Program-made: the position numbers and the translations under genes
Source: Paralithodes platypus
Taxonomy: Eukaryota > Arthropoda > Malacostraca > Decapoda > Lithodidae
DNA: 64,000 nt
Reading direction: 5' to 3'
NCBI GenBank assembly: GCA_032716605.1
Contig: CM064560.1
Span: 17,963,441 to 18,027,440, forward strand
The notes under the pieces: model-generated
What the model saw: only the letters and a program-made list of their open reading frames with translations
Databases searched by the model: none
Told to the model about the DNA's origin: nothing
In this document: positions 11,870 to 23,985 of the stretch, piece after piece
How the letters are laid out: each line of letters starts with the position of its first letter
Position numbering within the stretch: the stretch's first letter is position 1

Positions 11870-14650
11870 GTAACATTCGCAGTACTGTATTTCCTCTAAC
11901 TTCCTCTCTGTAGAACAATATCACTTTTCTTCCAAACTTGACTTACTTTTCCTCACCGAAACCCAGTTGTCAAGGCAACAGACATCAGACCCTTCTCTGT
12001 ATCCTCCTACTATCTCTATCCTCAATTCAAAGCCAAAGGTAAATGTGTTGTGTATGTACACAACAATATTACTTGCTCTCGTGTTCCCAACTTTGACTCT
12101 TCTGAATTATCAACTCTCTGTCTTCAGCTATCTTGTCTCTCTCTCAATAAATCTATATGTGCTGTTTATCTCTCCCCTAACTCTACTGACAATCCCAAAT
12201 TCTTTGGTTATTTTGCTTCTAAAATGGAATGCATTCTATCCAGCTCTCCCTTCCCTGAAATCATCTCCATCTCAAGACATATTAATGTTTACCACTGCCA
12301 ATAGCTCTCATTTTTTTCCACTGGCCAACCTGGTGAACAAGCTTACATCTGTTCTATCCTAAATAACCTAGAGCAGTAATTAGTTCAGCACCCCACCCGT
12401 ATCCTGGACCTCCATAGAGGTCAGGCCAACATTCTTGACTTATTTCTAACCTATTCTCCTGCTTACACTGTAAAACGTCTACCTTTGCTGGCCTCCTCCG
12501 ATCATAACCATATCTCTGTCACTTGTCCTGTCTTACCAGTACGGCCTTCTGACCCCCCCAGCCGGCAGTGCTTGTGGCATTTTGGCCCTGCTGACTGGGA
12601 GGTTCTTCGTCCGTACTTCTTTGATTTTCCTTGGAATGATTTTTGATTCCGTGGCCGGGGATTCTCAGAGAGTGACGAGCGCATTACTGAGGTAATCCTT
12701 TTGGGCATGGAAGCAAATATTTCTTTCTCTCAAACTAACTCACAAAAATCTTGGTTTACTCTCTTGTTCTACTGCTACTGTCCGCAATAAGAAGAAAGCA
12801 TTCGAACGGTACAGTCGCCTTCAAACTCAAGAATCTTGTACTTTATATGTTTCTGCTTGGAATCAAGCCAAATCTGTCCTTCTACTCGCCAAAAACTCTT
12901 TCATCAAAAACAAATACTCTGAACTTTCCAACTCTAGCTCTTCCCAAGCTTTTTGGCATCTAGCCAAAAACTTCTCCAACAATTACACTTCCTCGTCTTT
13001 CCCTCCTCTTTTCCACTCTGAATATTACCACCGTCACCTCTTCCTCTGACAAAGCGGAACTCTTCACTCAAACTTTTGCTAAAAAACTCCACCTTGGATG
13101 GTTCTGGCGCTACTTCTCCCTCTCCACCCTCTTCTCACATACTTTTGCCCAATATCATAATCTCTTCTCAGGATGTACTTTCTGCCCTCTCTGTTCTTAA
13201 TACTAAAAAGGTGTACAGACCAGATGGTGTTCCTCCTGTTGTACTAAAAAACTGTTCTTCCATGCCGACTCCCTGCTAGGCAAACTCTTTCGTCTCTGTA
13301 TTTCCTCTAAGTGTTTCCATCTTGCTGGAAGTTTGCTCTCATTCAACCTGTCCCAAAGAAGGGTGACTGCTCTCAACCCTCCAACTATTGTCCAATATAT
13401 CTTGCATCTCTAAAGTTTCAGAACTATTCTTAATTCAAAATTTCAAAAGCATTTGTCTTCCCATAATCTACTCTCAGATCGCCAGTATGGTTTCCTTAAA
13501 GGCTTTTGTAATGGAGATCTTCTTGCTTATATAACTCTTGGTCATCCTCCTTTCGGGACTTCGGGGAGACTTTTTATATTGCGCTAGACATATTGTAAGC
13601 CTTCAACAGAATCTAACACAAATCTCTAATTTCCAAACTACCCTCCTTCGCTTTCTATCTCTCTGTGCCTTTATATCTAATTTCCTTTCTGACTGGTCCA
13701 TAACTGCAGTTGTGGACGGCCATCGCTCACTTCCTCAACCTATCAACTCCAGTTGTGTTCTGTCTCCAGTTGTCTTTCTAATATTTATTAATGATCACCT
13801 CAACTGTACCTCTAGTCCTATCCACTCATATGCTGATGACTCTACCTTACACTATTCAACTATTTATTCACAACAACCCAGCATGCAATCGCTCCCAAAC
13901 CCAAGTAACGGGGCCATGGCGCGCCTATCTTCTGATTGGGGCAGAGAAAATCTGTTTACTGAGACTCTCAATACCTCCAAGACCCAATTTCTCATTTTAT
14001 CTACCGATTGCAATCTTCCGCAAGACTATCAATTACTCTTCAGCGACACATATCAACCCTTCATCTTCTCTCAATATTCTAGGTGTATCATTTTCATCCA
14101 AGCTTTCTTCCAAAGATTATATTGCCACTCTTGCTAAAATAGCTTCCCAAAAGTTAGGTGTGCTCAACTGTCTCCATGGGTTCTTCACCCCCGCACAGCT
14201 TCTTGCTCTGTATTGGGGCACAGTGCACCCCTGTCATCGAGTATTGTTCGCATGTGTTGGGAGTTTCCACCCATACCACACTTATTGAAAGAGTAGAGTC
14301 AAAAGCATTTCACATTATGAACTCGCTTCCTCTTACTAGTTCCATACAGTCTCTTACTACAAGCCATAATGTTGCATCTCTTTCACTCTTCTATCGCTAT
14401 TACAACAATCAGTGTTCCTCAAAGCTCTGATAGTGCATACCCCCTCCCTTACAGCGAGTGGGAGGCACCCGCCTTTCAACACAGGCCCACTCATATTCTG
14501 TTCAGCTCTCCAACCCAAGAATGAGCCATGTTTCTCAGTCTTTTTGTGACTCAACAAGTGAACTCTGGAACTCTCTCCCTCAATCAATCTTGCATTCATT
14601 CTATGACTTAGACTGCTTTAAACTTAGTGTGTCCAGGACTTTTGACCCCA
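11870..14650 (+). pseudogene. Decayed Jockey-like retroelement (endonuclease plus RT)
   Basis: The longest Jockey-family copy here, broken into more than ten short frames. Endonuclease-domain remnants (12050-12560) include [13 protein letters not shown] sequence, NILDLFLTYSPAY and LLASSDHNHISVTCPV. The linker follows as FFDFPWNDF, RITEVILLGMEANISFSQ. RT remnants begin with LNTKKVYRPDGVPPVVLKNC (13190-13260). Motif C is SYADDSTLHYS (13825-13860), and the thumb is FNASKTQFLILST-like, LYWGTVHPC and WNSLPQSIL (14550-14590). The 3' UTR merges with the right inverted repeat of the 6.6 kb element. It supplies most of the empty sites used below to recognise transposon footprints. Confidence 0.8.
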
Positions 14651-14971
14651 ATGTCCTTCGAATTTGTCTCTTGTCACTCTTTTGGCATTGGAGGAGACAC
14701 TCATTACAGGCAACCTGCTTTTTATCTCCTTCAAATATACAGGAAACAACAAATGCATATTTACGTTTATTACGTTTATACAGCCAAAACGTGATTGTGT
14801 AGCATAACACCAAGATAATTTAACATGCAAGACAGAGAATCAAGCCTGTTTTGGTTCGAAACATGTGTGTTTGTGCGTGTGTAGCCTCGTAATATTTAGA
14901 GTCCATAAAGAATCCGCTACACATCTCCGGCCCGACGCATGTGGGCTGGAGAGTGCGGTTCCCGAGTGTAC

Positions 14972-15390
14972 TATAGTGCCACCATATAATACAAAGGTGA
15001 TATCAATTACAGAGCGATTACCCTTCTCAGTTGTATGAGCAAGCTTTTTACCTCTAATTTAAATGAACGTTCAAAAGATTATGCAAATAGTATGTAAATC
15101 ATTATTGAATCACAAGCAGGATTCCGGCCCGAATATTATACCATAGAACATAATTATGTTTCTGCTAAATGTGTAATTGATTTGTTCAATCGAAGAAAAA
15201 AGGAAGTTATTTTGTTTGTCGATTATAACAAAAATACATTAGATGTGGTATAGCGAGACGGTTTATTGTATAAGTTAGTGAATGAAAATGTAAATACAAA
15301 AATATTGAATGTAATTCGAAATATGTACAGTAATGTTAATCTTTTGTAATGTTGAAGCAACAGAAATATGATGCATTTGTGTAATATGGG
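14972..15390 (+). pseudogene. Non-LTR reverse transcriptase, segment 2 of a split copy
   Basis: Continues 8160-8357 after the 6.6 kb insertion. Visible blocks are DINYRAITLLSCMSKLFTS, then IIIESQAGFRPEYYTIEH, VILFVDYNKNTLDVV (RT motif A, FVDYxK, catalytic Asp present) and LVNENVNTKILNVIRNMYSN. Stops occur within it. Motif C is not reached: the copy ends near the start of the inverted-repeat element at about 15394. Confidence 0.7.
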
Positions 15391-15779
15391 GGTGATAGTC
15401 CGGGAGCAACCCTATCAAATTGTTAATTTTCGTCGTCCATGTAAGTGGACGGACACAAAAGTATCAAATTACTAATTAGAAAAATAGACAAGTTCGAAAT
15501 ATATGTTCGTTAACTAAATATATTTGTGCATTCACATTAAAAACATTGATTTTTAGACTGTTGCCATTTGAGCAAATTCGTTTTCCCTTATAATTCGTAA
15601 CAATTATAATTCTGGTGATGGGCTGGTCTATCAGAGTGAGAACTGAGCGATCTCTGCCATACCCATAGCTTACTCTGACTGTTCCATATATTTTCTAGAT
15701 CTCGAGTGACGGCGTCTCTTCCGTGGATTGACCTCCCAATCTACCAAGATTGGAAGCCAAAGCGTCACATCTCTTCATA

Positions 15780-15895
15780 ATTGCCCCGCCATGGAGTGGC
15801 TTCGGTCACCCAGGCTTTATTGTGGTCGGCAGGGAGGGTTCTGTGGGGGCGCTCGGATATGGCCTTGGCCGTGCTCGGAGCATTGGGGCTGTTCG
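15780..15895 (+). mobile_element. SINE-like repeat, fragment
   Basis: Shares GGAGTGGCTTCGGTCACCC, GGCAGGGAGGGTT, TGTGGGGGCGCTC and TTGGGGCTGTTCG with the fuller copy at 28918-29113. The (AAC)n tail is missing. Confidence 0.55.
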
Positions 15896-16067
15896 CAATT
15901 ATAATTTCTAATTTAGTTGATTTTTAAAGTTCTGCATTGTTTGATCAAATAAACTGTGTATCATAATAATTGCCTTGTAGTTTACAATTAACCTATATTC
16001 AAATAACTTTGTGATAATTAAATAATTGTGTTACCACTGTTTTGGCTACGAAAACTCCAGATGAAGC

Positions 16068-16137
16068 ACTGCCATACGTGCGGAGGTGTCCGTAAGCTGC
16101 GTGCGTGGCTTACAGACACCTCCGAACGTATGGCAGT
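16068..16137. ncRNA. 70 nt hairpin, pre-miRNA-like shape
   Basis: A 30 bp stem with two mismatches (left arm 16068-16097, right arm 16108-16137) and a 10 nt loop. The arms contain GGAGGTGTC and GACACCTCC. Size and loop resemble a miRNA precursor. It could equally be a short inverted repeat of transposon origin, and no mature miRNA is recognised. Confidence 0.3.
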
Positions 16138-16608
16138 CAGTATGTACCACTCAGTAGTAGCAGGTTAGTACCGCTCCGCACCCCAGTCGGGTACTGAAGG
16201 GTACTAAACAAAGAGGTCCTTTCTTACACTACCTGCCTTGCAGATTGGACAGCTCCGCAATAGTACGGAAGGGCAGTAAATACAGTAGTCCTTTATTATA
16301 GTTAGTTATGCTAAAATATTGTCTACACAATTGTAATACATAAAACAACATTCACAAGTAATTAGTGATTTAAATCGAAGAAAACGGTTGAAGGGTAACT
16401 AAAATATTCAAAATCTGTTTTTCAATATATCTCGTAAATACAATAGATTTCGAAGTTAACGTTTTAGCATTATATGTCCAAAAATTATACTCTTTGTATA
16501 TAATTTTACAATTTTTCTCCACAATGGTATGGATGAGGTTGATTTTATCTAGATACAATTTGCGGCCTTTGCTCCCGGACTATGAGGCTAGTTGAAAGAT
16601 TACTTCCA

Positions 16609-16918
16609 TTGCTGTTTTAAGGCGTTTACCCCCATCCAGGTGTTAATATTGTCCTGGCGAGCGGTAGCGAGCCAGCATATTTATATTTTTGTTTTGACAG
16701 CAAGCTAAAATTGTAAATTTTTCGATTGAAAAATGTCTCTGGCGAAGCCGGATTTCTCCATACAATGCTGGCTCGCTATCGCTTGCCAGGAAGAAATCGA
16801 CACCTGGATGGGAATAAACGTCTCACAACAGTTGGCTGAATGGGGCCGAATGGATACAAGCCAGGGAAAGAGAGAAAAGGAGAGAAAGATAAAATAAAAA
16901 AACGGTGACCCCCCTTAA
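16609..16918. mobile_element. TTAA MITE, family T1 copy 3 (left end truncated)
   Basis: Matches the interior and right side of the copy at 3425-3800, ending ACGGTGACCCCCCTTAA. The left ~70 bp including the left TTAA are missing. Confidence 0.75.
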
Positions 16919-17035
16919 CTCTCCCAGACATATATGACGCGATCGAGTCATATGGCAGAGTGAACCAAAAACACATATGACGCGATCGCGTCATATGGAC
17001 TTATTATATTGCTAGAAAATAAGTTTATGACGCAA
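16915..17035. repeat. Palindromic cluster with CGATCG cores
   Basis: A perfect 24 bp palindrome at 16974-16997 (half site CATATGACGCGA), an imperfect copy at 16929-16954 and a third half site at 17028. It begins at the TTAA that ends the preceding MITE and resembles a piggyBac-like left terminus, but no right end was found. Confidence 0.5.
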
Positions 17036-17793
17036 TTGAGCCGGTTTTTTGGCTGGTAAGTCCGATAAGTTAGATGTACATGTGGACAAATCTAGCAACC
17101 CCCTAGCGTCCCTGTGAGGGCCCCGCGGTGGTAGAGAGAGTCAGTTTCTTCCCATCAGCCAGCCTAGTAGGTGGGTGTGTGCAGCCCTTTAAACCAAGGG
17201 GCCTCCATTTTGCCCAGCCTGGCTGGTATTACCGCCCTAATATAACCCAAACGAAGTGCTATATCGTTGGGTTATCGATGGATTATTGTGTTATTCTTAT
17301 TTAGGGTATAAAAACCATGTTAGTGAAGTGTTTTGCTAGTCTGGTGTACGTGACCAAGGTGGGCTCCACGAGGGGCCAGTTTCGCTTGTTTGTGGATCAC
17401 TTTCATACCATATTGAGTCAATTATATTGCTATTTATCACTTGAAGTAGTGGAGTAGGCCTATGGTGTTACCAGTTATGATCTATGTATCAGGAATGATT
17501 TGTTATTGGGAGCGACAATTGTTAGGTAAAAATACTGAACTTAGATAATTAATGTACAAAAGTTTGTTACGACTGAATATGGCTGGTATTTGTTTTTCAT
17601 CATGGATAACACATGTAAAGTACCGGTATATTAAATGACTGCGGTATCTTAGGTGTGTGGTTATCACAAACTATTGCTAACCCATTATGGTTAAAAATGG
17701 CAGTTGAATTAAGGTTTAAAGATCAGTGAATTACTTCTTGGAACAGTAAAGTGTCAGCTAAATCTATATGTAGTAGTTATAGAGCGTACTGTG
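17036..17793. other. No gene seen
   Basis: Unassigned sequence upstream of the LTR element. A TATAAAAACC string at 17308 is TATA-like, but no transcript unit follows. Confidence 0.35.
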
Positions 17794-19594
17794 TGACGCA
17801 CGTCAGCTGCCCAGCGACCACGAGGGGGTAGCGTGGCTCCCCATCCTCTTCTCCCCTCTCCCCAGGCAGTGTTATGGGCTGTAGGTTATTGATTAAGTTC
17901 TAGTTTCTTCCTAGTGCATCAGTGTCACAGGTAGTCCAGAAATACTCTTTATTTTCACCTGTGACAACGGGAAGTATTTTATATCGTTAGTAGAATGTAA
18001 GATGCATTGTGGAGGGAGAGAGAGAATAGCGCGAGCGTGGTGGTAATGTGTGCGTGCGTAGGTATGTGTTTTCTCCCTCACTCGAGGAGTTTTCCCGCGC
18101 CCTTGATTGGCTGGTGGCTCCTGGCGCCGTCTGCAGCCCTGCTGGCTGGTGACGTAGTCGTCTGTGATTGGCGGCCGCGGTCCTGGGACGGTGGTGTGGG
18201 CTCCTGTCCTTGTGTCTCCCTCAGAGCTCCTCTTAGTGCTGTACCGCTAACATCCCCTTGCAATCTATCAGCCCACCTCACCCCCCTATTGCGAACTTTC
18301 TCTACCACTGCTTACCTTCTTCTCTCTGTATATCCTACTATTAATTAACTGCCCTTCCCCTTGACGTTGATTTCATATATCCGTCACTGTATTATACAGC
18401 GAGCTCTCAGAGATATTATATGTACGTAGTTAGGCATTTTGGATCAGAGGGTTATCCATTTTGGCTTGGGGAGGTTTGACATACTCATCGTGTTGCCCCA
18501 ACCTTATTTTCTTGGGTGTCTACCAGGTTAGTCGATGCTAGACTCGGGAGAGGCTATCAGGTTGCAGTTTCCTATGAGCATAGACTTTGTTGAGCCTATG
18601 CAACTGTACCGAATACCTGCGGAGGCCTAGGTAATTTTCTTGTCTGTGTATCTTAGAGCCTAGCACTGTGTTGGCGTGAGGGCGTTGGCCTAGTCCACCC
18701 AGCACTGTGCTAGCTCGTTAGCTTTTGACTTAGGAGGGTCGCCAGGAGAGAACCAGGTACACGAGACCTGGATCTCTCAAGAGAGCACCCCGTCATTTAA
18801 TGTAACTAGGCGCACAGACTTGAGAACGACACTAGGCTACCGAGCAGGTGGCTCGGCCCAGGTAGCTTAGCCTACGACTCCCCTGCTAGACTTCGTCCAC
18901 CTGGCAGACCCCCGATTAGGGTTTATAATCTCATTGTGTATATGTGTGCAGCATTATTGTTCCTTATGTTTATATTAAGTTGTGATTGTTGCTGAGAGAC
19001 CCAACCAGAGCAGGCTTGTGCTTGGTGGGAGAAAGCACATCGTTTTGTGGTTAGAGTTTAGACTGCCGACTGTTTTATAATTAAACCTGTGCCAGATAAC
19101 ACCGTATGTCCCTACACTATATATGTTCCCACAGTAATAATACACAGTTCAGAATCCGAGACGTACTTCTTAGTTGCATCTGACTTTTGCAGAAGATTCC
19201 TGCATGATACTTTAGGACTTTCTTTGTTTCACTTTCTTTCAGACAGGAGTGACAGTTTACTGATTATTTAATGTAACGTTAATTATCCTTCTTCTAGTTT
19301 GCTATTAAATCGTTGCTTTATTTAATTACGCTATCTATCTTTTTCCTTGTATACTTTAATAAAGTAATCGTATGTTGTATGAGTATAGGCTGCTTCAGTG
19401 ATCATCAGCCTATAGTGTGCACCTTTTACCGAGTCATAGGATACCTCGTGTCCAGGCACGACTCAGGGCGGTATAGGTGTTTTGTTTTCCAGTGGTTAAG
19501 GCAGGGGTTGGAACTAGTGTTACCGTTGTTGCATTTAGCCTTATCTAGTCCAATGATGAAGAGCCCCGTGTCTTGCAGAACCTGGATCGTAACA
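17794..19594 (+). repeat. 5' LTR (~1.8 kb)
   Basis: Starts TGACGCACGTCAGC. The first ~390 bp match 23986-24384 almost base for base, apart from small indels such as the 24289-24308 insertion. The end is placed at ...GATCGTAACA because a TGG-starting primer-site candidate follows two bases later. The middle of the LTR cannot be checked, as the other copy is lost in the gap. Confidence 0.75.
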
Positions 19595-19596
19595 AA

Positions 19597-19614
19597 TGGC
19601 GACCTTGCTTAGGA
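19597..19614 (+). promoter_or_regulatory. Candidate primer binding site
   Basis: TGGCGACCTTGCTTAGG lies just after the 5' LTR. The TGG start is complementary to a tRNA CCA end. The tRNA identity was not determined. Confidence 0.4.
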
Positions 19615-19807
19615 TTTTGTGAACTTAAGAAATACTGTGGGAGTATAGTGGTAATTTTGTTATTGAGGAATACAGTGGACACAGATTTTTTTTGGCAAGC
19701 AGTATAACACATAAAGAGGCTTCAGATAACTTTAGGTGAATAGGTGCTTGCATAAGAGATTATAGATACTTTTTTTTTATAAACTTGCACACTTCTCAGT
19801 ATACACC

Positions 19808-21330
19808 ATGTCTAGCAACAGCTCAGTTAACGGGGATAATCAGACAGTACAGCCTACGGGTATTGAGCAGCAGCAGGAATTTAATGATGGCATCAGAGTT
19901 ATTAATTGTGAGGCTGATGCGAGGAAGTTTGTGGAGACACCAGTAACAGCGAGTCGGTTGGAGGGGATTGATTGCTATGGTCTGCGTTGTTTGGCCACGG
20001 TCCTGGGGCGTGTGGCTTTGGCAGCATGTCTAAGAGTGACCTGGTGGCTTGTGTGTTGGGTGGTGGCAGTGGGTTGCAGGGTGGAGCGGGGGCTTGGGAG
20101 CCTTTACCCAAGCCACCCTTCCACTCTACTCCTATCGCGCCCCCTAGGTTACCAGACCTTGGCACGCTTCCGCAATCTGATAGTTGCTGGCAGCGTGGTT
20201 TGCCCCTGGGTGAGCCACTGGGTGGGTCTCCTATAATTGCTCCTCCCCTTCAGGGTTTGACTGCTGATATGTTGTTGCAACTGGAGTTGGCTAAGATCCA
20301 GATCCAGCGTGAAGTTGAAATGGCTAAGGTTCAGGCTGAGGAGAGGGCGGAGATGTCTAAGATCCAGCGTGAAGTTGAGATGGCTAAGATTCAGGCTGAG
20401 GAGAGGACAGCATGCCATGAGGCGGAGTTGCAGGTTGAAGCAACTAGGTACTGTGCTGAGATGGATGTTGAGAAGTCTAGGGTGGAGACAACAGGGCGGC
20501 ATCTCGGTTCTGGGAATCGTGGGTCTGAGTCTTTATCGCACTTGCTTAAGTTAGTCCCTGTGTTCGATGAGGCTGGTGTGACTTGAGTATTTTGCACGGT
20601 TTGAGAAGAAGTGTCGGGAGCATGAGTGGCCGGAGATTAAGTGGGCAGCCCTTGTATCATCAAAGCTTGTTGGGAAAGGTCTCAAGGCATATGACTCGCT
20701 GTCATTGGAGGACTGTACTAACTATGTGGTGTTAAAGGAGGCTGTGTTCCGGGCCTATGAGTTGCAACCAGAAACCTACAGGTTGAAATTTTGGGGCGTT
20801 GAAAAGAGCAAGGAGAGCTCTTTCCTTGAACATGCCCGGGAACTGACTGACACTATGGGGAACTGGCTCCGGTCTGAGAATGCGACAACAGTTGATCAGG
20901 TTAAGCAGTTATTTTTGTTGAAGCAGTTCTTCTGGTGCACAGGCAGCGACCTGACATTAAACCTGAAGTAAAAATGCCCTAAGACCATAGAGGAGGCAGC
21001 TAAGCTTTCTGACCTCCGGCTTTCTTTGATTCGTGGGTGCGGGTCTGCTCATCGTAGTGAGTCAGGTAACAAGGGGCGTAACACTCCACCCCCCAAAGTC
21101 AATGAAGCACAAAATAACACTGTAAAAAGTAAGAGCAATGATACCCATTATAACTACAAACACAAAACCGTCCCGTTTTCAAAAGGGCAGGGCCCTTCCC
21201 CACCACCTCAAGGGGGGAAGTCTAGTGGTGAAGTGAAATGTTTTAAATGTCAGGAGGTGGGTCACTTTGCACGTAGATGTCCAAGTAATATTCCTGCTAA
21301 GCCTGTGTCTTTGGTTCGCAACATGGGGGT
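19808..21330 (+). pseudogene. LTR retrotransposon gag (frameshifted)
   Basis: Starts MSSNSSVNGDNQ (ATG 19808) and shifts frame near 19980. The middle is a charged helical stretch with two copies of IQREVEMAK and QAEERA (20300-20400), a probable coiled coil. A capsid-like region follows in another frame (20600-20970: FARFEKKCREHEWPEIKWAA, YELQPETYRLKFW, SFLEHARELTD). It resembles the SCAN-like capsid C-terminal domain of some Ty3/gypsy elements. A stop occurs at about 20970. The final frame carries one CCHC zinc knuckle, CFKCQEVGHFARRC, at 21239-21280. At least three frame breaks make it non-functional. Confidence 0.75.
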
Positions 21331-21410
21331 GTCTCTGAGCTCTTCTGCGTCTGCCCGGGGTAGGTCGTCAGTTGCGGGGACACAGCCTGTGAAGAAGGGT
21401 TTGGAGGGCT

Positions 21411-21930
21411 CGACACCTGTCCAAGACACTTTTTGCAGCCATCGAGGGCACGGGCTTGTGAGCTGGGGGAATACTAAACATCAGGTCAAATTGTTGCGTG
21501 ACACTGGGGCATCACAGACACTTCTTAAAAATTTCACAGGTAAACCTATAAACGCGGCTCGGGTTATTGTGGTACAGGGGATCAATGCTACCAGGTCATA
21601 CCCGTTGATTAGGTTGGAGCTGGAGGTGGATGGTGTGTGTCGTGAACTTGATGTTGGGATCGTAGAGAGCATGCCAGTTGAGGGCGTCGACCTCCTTCTG
21701 GGCAACGACTTTGCGGTGCTCACTTCGGAGGTTCCACCCTTAGTTGTTATCGAGAGGGCGGCCGACGTTAATAGGGAGAATCGGGAGTGGTCGAGAGGTG
21801 TCAGCTTAAACAGATGGCCTGTGCAGTCACCCGTTCTCGTGCGTCAGTTCAGTCACAACCATTGTCTCAGTCTTCAGACCAGCGGAGGAACGGTCGGAAG
21901 GAGCAAGCTGAAGCTGGGAGTTTTGTGAGT
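21411..21930 (+). pseudogene. Retroviral-type aspartic protease domain
   Basis: Same open frame as the zinc knuckle (21026-21928). The active-site motif DTGAS is at 21500-21514. It is preceded by hydrophobic LLR and followed by PLIRLELEVDGVCRELDVGI and the flap/C-terminal landmark GVDLLLGNDFAVL. The domain looks intact. The overlapping frame 21787-22506, rich in Glu, Ser and Pro, is the linker toward RT (AVTRSRA at its start), reached by a frameshift. Confidence 0.7.
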
Positions 21931-22699
21931 TTTGCTCCAGCGGCTCTCCTTAGTGGCTTAGTACTTGACCCAGAGGTGAGCTCCGGAGTGGCCCTAGAAC
22001 CTGTCACCCCTAGTGACATGGTTGGGCGTGATGGCACTCCGCGACTTAGTAGTTCCCAGTTGGAGGAGAGTTGTGGGAACGGGGCTATCAAACACGAGGA
22101 TGGGGAAACATGTCGTGTGAACCTGTTGGAGGAGTTTGTGAGGCAACCACCTGAGCAGCCTACTGTCCCTGCGTTGGTCTGCAGCGGCCAAGGTGGAGAA
22201 GGAGAGGGGGGCAGTAGGGCACAGGTGGAGGAGAGTAGGGATTCTCATGCCTCGGCGGAGCAGTGGGCGGGGGACACGAGTCTGGTGGCTGTGGAAGCAC
22301 TAGAGCACCTGCCTGAGCAGCAGTGTGCAGCGCTCCAGCACCAGCTCGGTTCATACCCCACTGGTCGTGCCGAGCCCCTGAGCCTCACAACTCAGGCGGT
22401 GCAAGATGTTCCGCGGGCAGGTCACGTGAATGTTGAAAGACCGTTAGCCTCATTGTTTCGGTGGTTCAAGATGGGCAACGAGGCTTGGACATGGTTGTCA
22501 GGTTAAGGTCGACCCATGGCTGCCAAGGGTGGTGGTAAAAAGGAGGACTTTGAGCAGATTGGTGTGGTTGGCTGTGGCATAGAAGTGCCCGGTCGTTGCA
22601 TAGCCACCCAATGCTGCTCTAGTCGAATGCAACAGCCCTACCATAGACCGACTGTATCTGGCCATGTCGCTAAAAGCGGTGATGCTGCGCAGGCAGATG

Positions 22700-23620
22700 T
22701 AGTCGTAAGGAATGCGGGAGTGCGCATGTACGGTATCGGCAGGGGAAGCCTTAGCAATAAGGAACTATGGGGGTGATTGCACAGGTGGTACTGAATGTCC
22801 CTCTCATGACCTGGCTGTTCTAGGGACGAAGGTGGAGAAGGAGGGAGACTACAGGTTAGAAGCTGCGGTCTCGGCTGGGTTGTGGGAGGGCACTAGGCAT
22901 GTTGTTCTGCGAGATAAGTTGTTTACTAGGCTGTGGCAGTGCATCCGCATGTTTGTTGCTTCTCCAGGCCGCCTGATGTACGTGGTAGAATCCGACATGG
23001 AGGCTGGAGACAGTGCGAGGCTCAGTTTAATTCCCTACCGTATAAATCCTGCTAAAAAGCCTGTCGTGAAAACAGAGCTAGATGACATGTGGAAAAAGGG
23101 TCTGAGGGATAAAGGATATTGTGAGTGGTCATTGCCAGTGAGTTTGCAACCTGAGTTGAGTGGCAAGATCAGTGTGTGTGCATTATCCCTGACAGACACC
23201 TATCCATTGCCCAAGGGTCTGAGGGATAAGGAATGTCGTGAGTGGTCGTTGCCTGTAACTTTGCAACCTGTGTTAAGTGGCAAGATCAGTGAGTGTGTTG
23301 ATTGCGAGAGTGTGTGTGCATTATCCCTGACAGACGCCTATACCTTATCGAGAGTTGACGACACCATAGACCGCCTCGGGGCTGCATCGCCTATCACGAA
23401 GGTAGAACTAGTGAAAGGTTATTGGCAAGCCCCGTTGCCGGAAAGAGCGAAGAGAAATGCCAGTCTTGTGATGAACTGGGCAGTTTATCAGTGCCAGGTG
23501 TTGTTTTGCTGCCGGGACACAAGTTGGATGTGTGGCATGCTAAGGGCACTGATAATGTTTTGGCTGATTGTTTGTCACGGGAGGGTTTGTTTGCAGGAGA
23601 ACCCTCGCCGTTCAACAGTC
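22700..23620 (+). pseudogene. Remnant of RT and RNase H, core deleted
   Basis: Frame 22712-23758 contains the RT N-terminal landmark LIPYRINPAKKPVVKTELDD, then VDDTIDRLGAASPITKVELVKGYWQAPLPE. The last of these is RT motif A, where the expected catalytic Asp in VDLLKGYWQ is Glu. A ~117 bp segment beginning KGLRDK is duplicated in tandem (23096 and 23213). After GYWQAPL the sequence jumps to HKLDVWHAKGTDNVLADCLS (23519-23588), the end of RNase H. The YxDD motif, most of RNase H and the whole integrase are therefore missing. Confidence 0.7.
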
Positions 23621-23629
23621 TTTGTGTTC

Positions 23630-23966
23630 GAGTGGAGGAAAATAGGCTACATATATTTAAAGCCGAACAAAAAACAACAATATAATTTAAAAATCAACAT
23701 TAAAAACTTTTTCTGTTATAGTAAATTTAAGTATGTTTTGTTACAGCTGAAGCACTAGCTATTAGTGGGCTGAGTTTCGTAGAACTCGCTTTCGGAGCGT
23801 AACAATTTTAAGTTTTGCTATTGTGTTGAGGGGGTAAATATGTAAGTTTTGTTTCATTTTATAAGTAAGTTTTTTTTGTGAAACCTATATGCTGTATTAT
23901 GGTGCTGGGGTGGGGAGGTTAGGTGACGTGTGCCGATTTCAGATATCAGAACTTGCCTAATGTTAA
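23630..23966. other. Non-coding 3' internal region of the LTR element
   Basis: AT-rich sequence between the pol remnant and the polypurine tract, where integrase would be expected. None is present. Confidence 0.5.
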
Positions 23967-23985
23967 GTGGGGGGGGGGGGGGGGG
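23967..23985 (+). promoter_or_regulatory. Polypurine tract
   Basis: AAGT followed by about 17 G immediately before the 3' LTR, the position where plus-strand DNA synthesis is primed in LTR elements. The length of the G run may be unreliable. Confidence 0.6.

Larger units (their letters stand above)
15394..16583. mobile_element. Putative TIR element
   Basis: ATAGTCCGGGAGCAA at 15392-15406 recurs as its exact complement at 16569-16583, suggesting 15 bp terminal inverted repeats with a TA dinucleotide at each boundary. No transposase. The interior holds a SINE-like block and a long hairpin. The left copy could instead be residual RT sequence, so the call is tentative. Confidence 0.4.

Noticed and set aside
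17305..17320. TATAAAAACC as a promoter
   Set aside because: No coding sequence or transcript evidence downstream; such strings are frequent in AT-rich sequence.
18007..18348. 113-codon ORF inside the 5' LTR
   Set aside because: LTR sequence; the partly matching 3' LTR (24106-24360) does not preserve the same frame.
19313..19612. 99-codon ORF at the end of the 5' LTR
   Set aside because: Lies within the LTR and has no recognisable domain or relation to gag.
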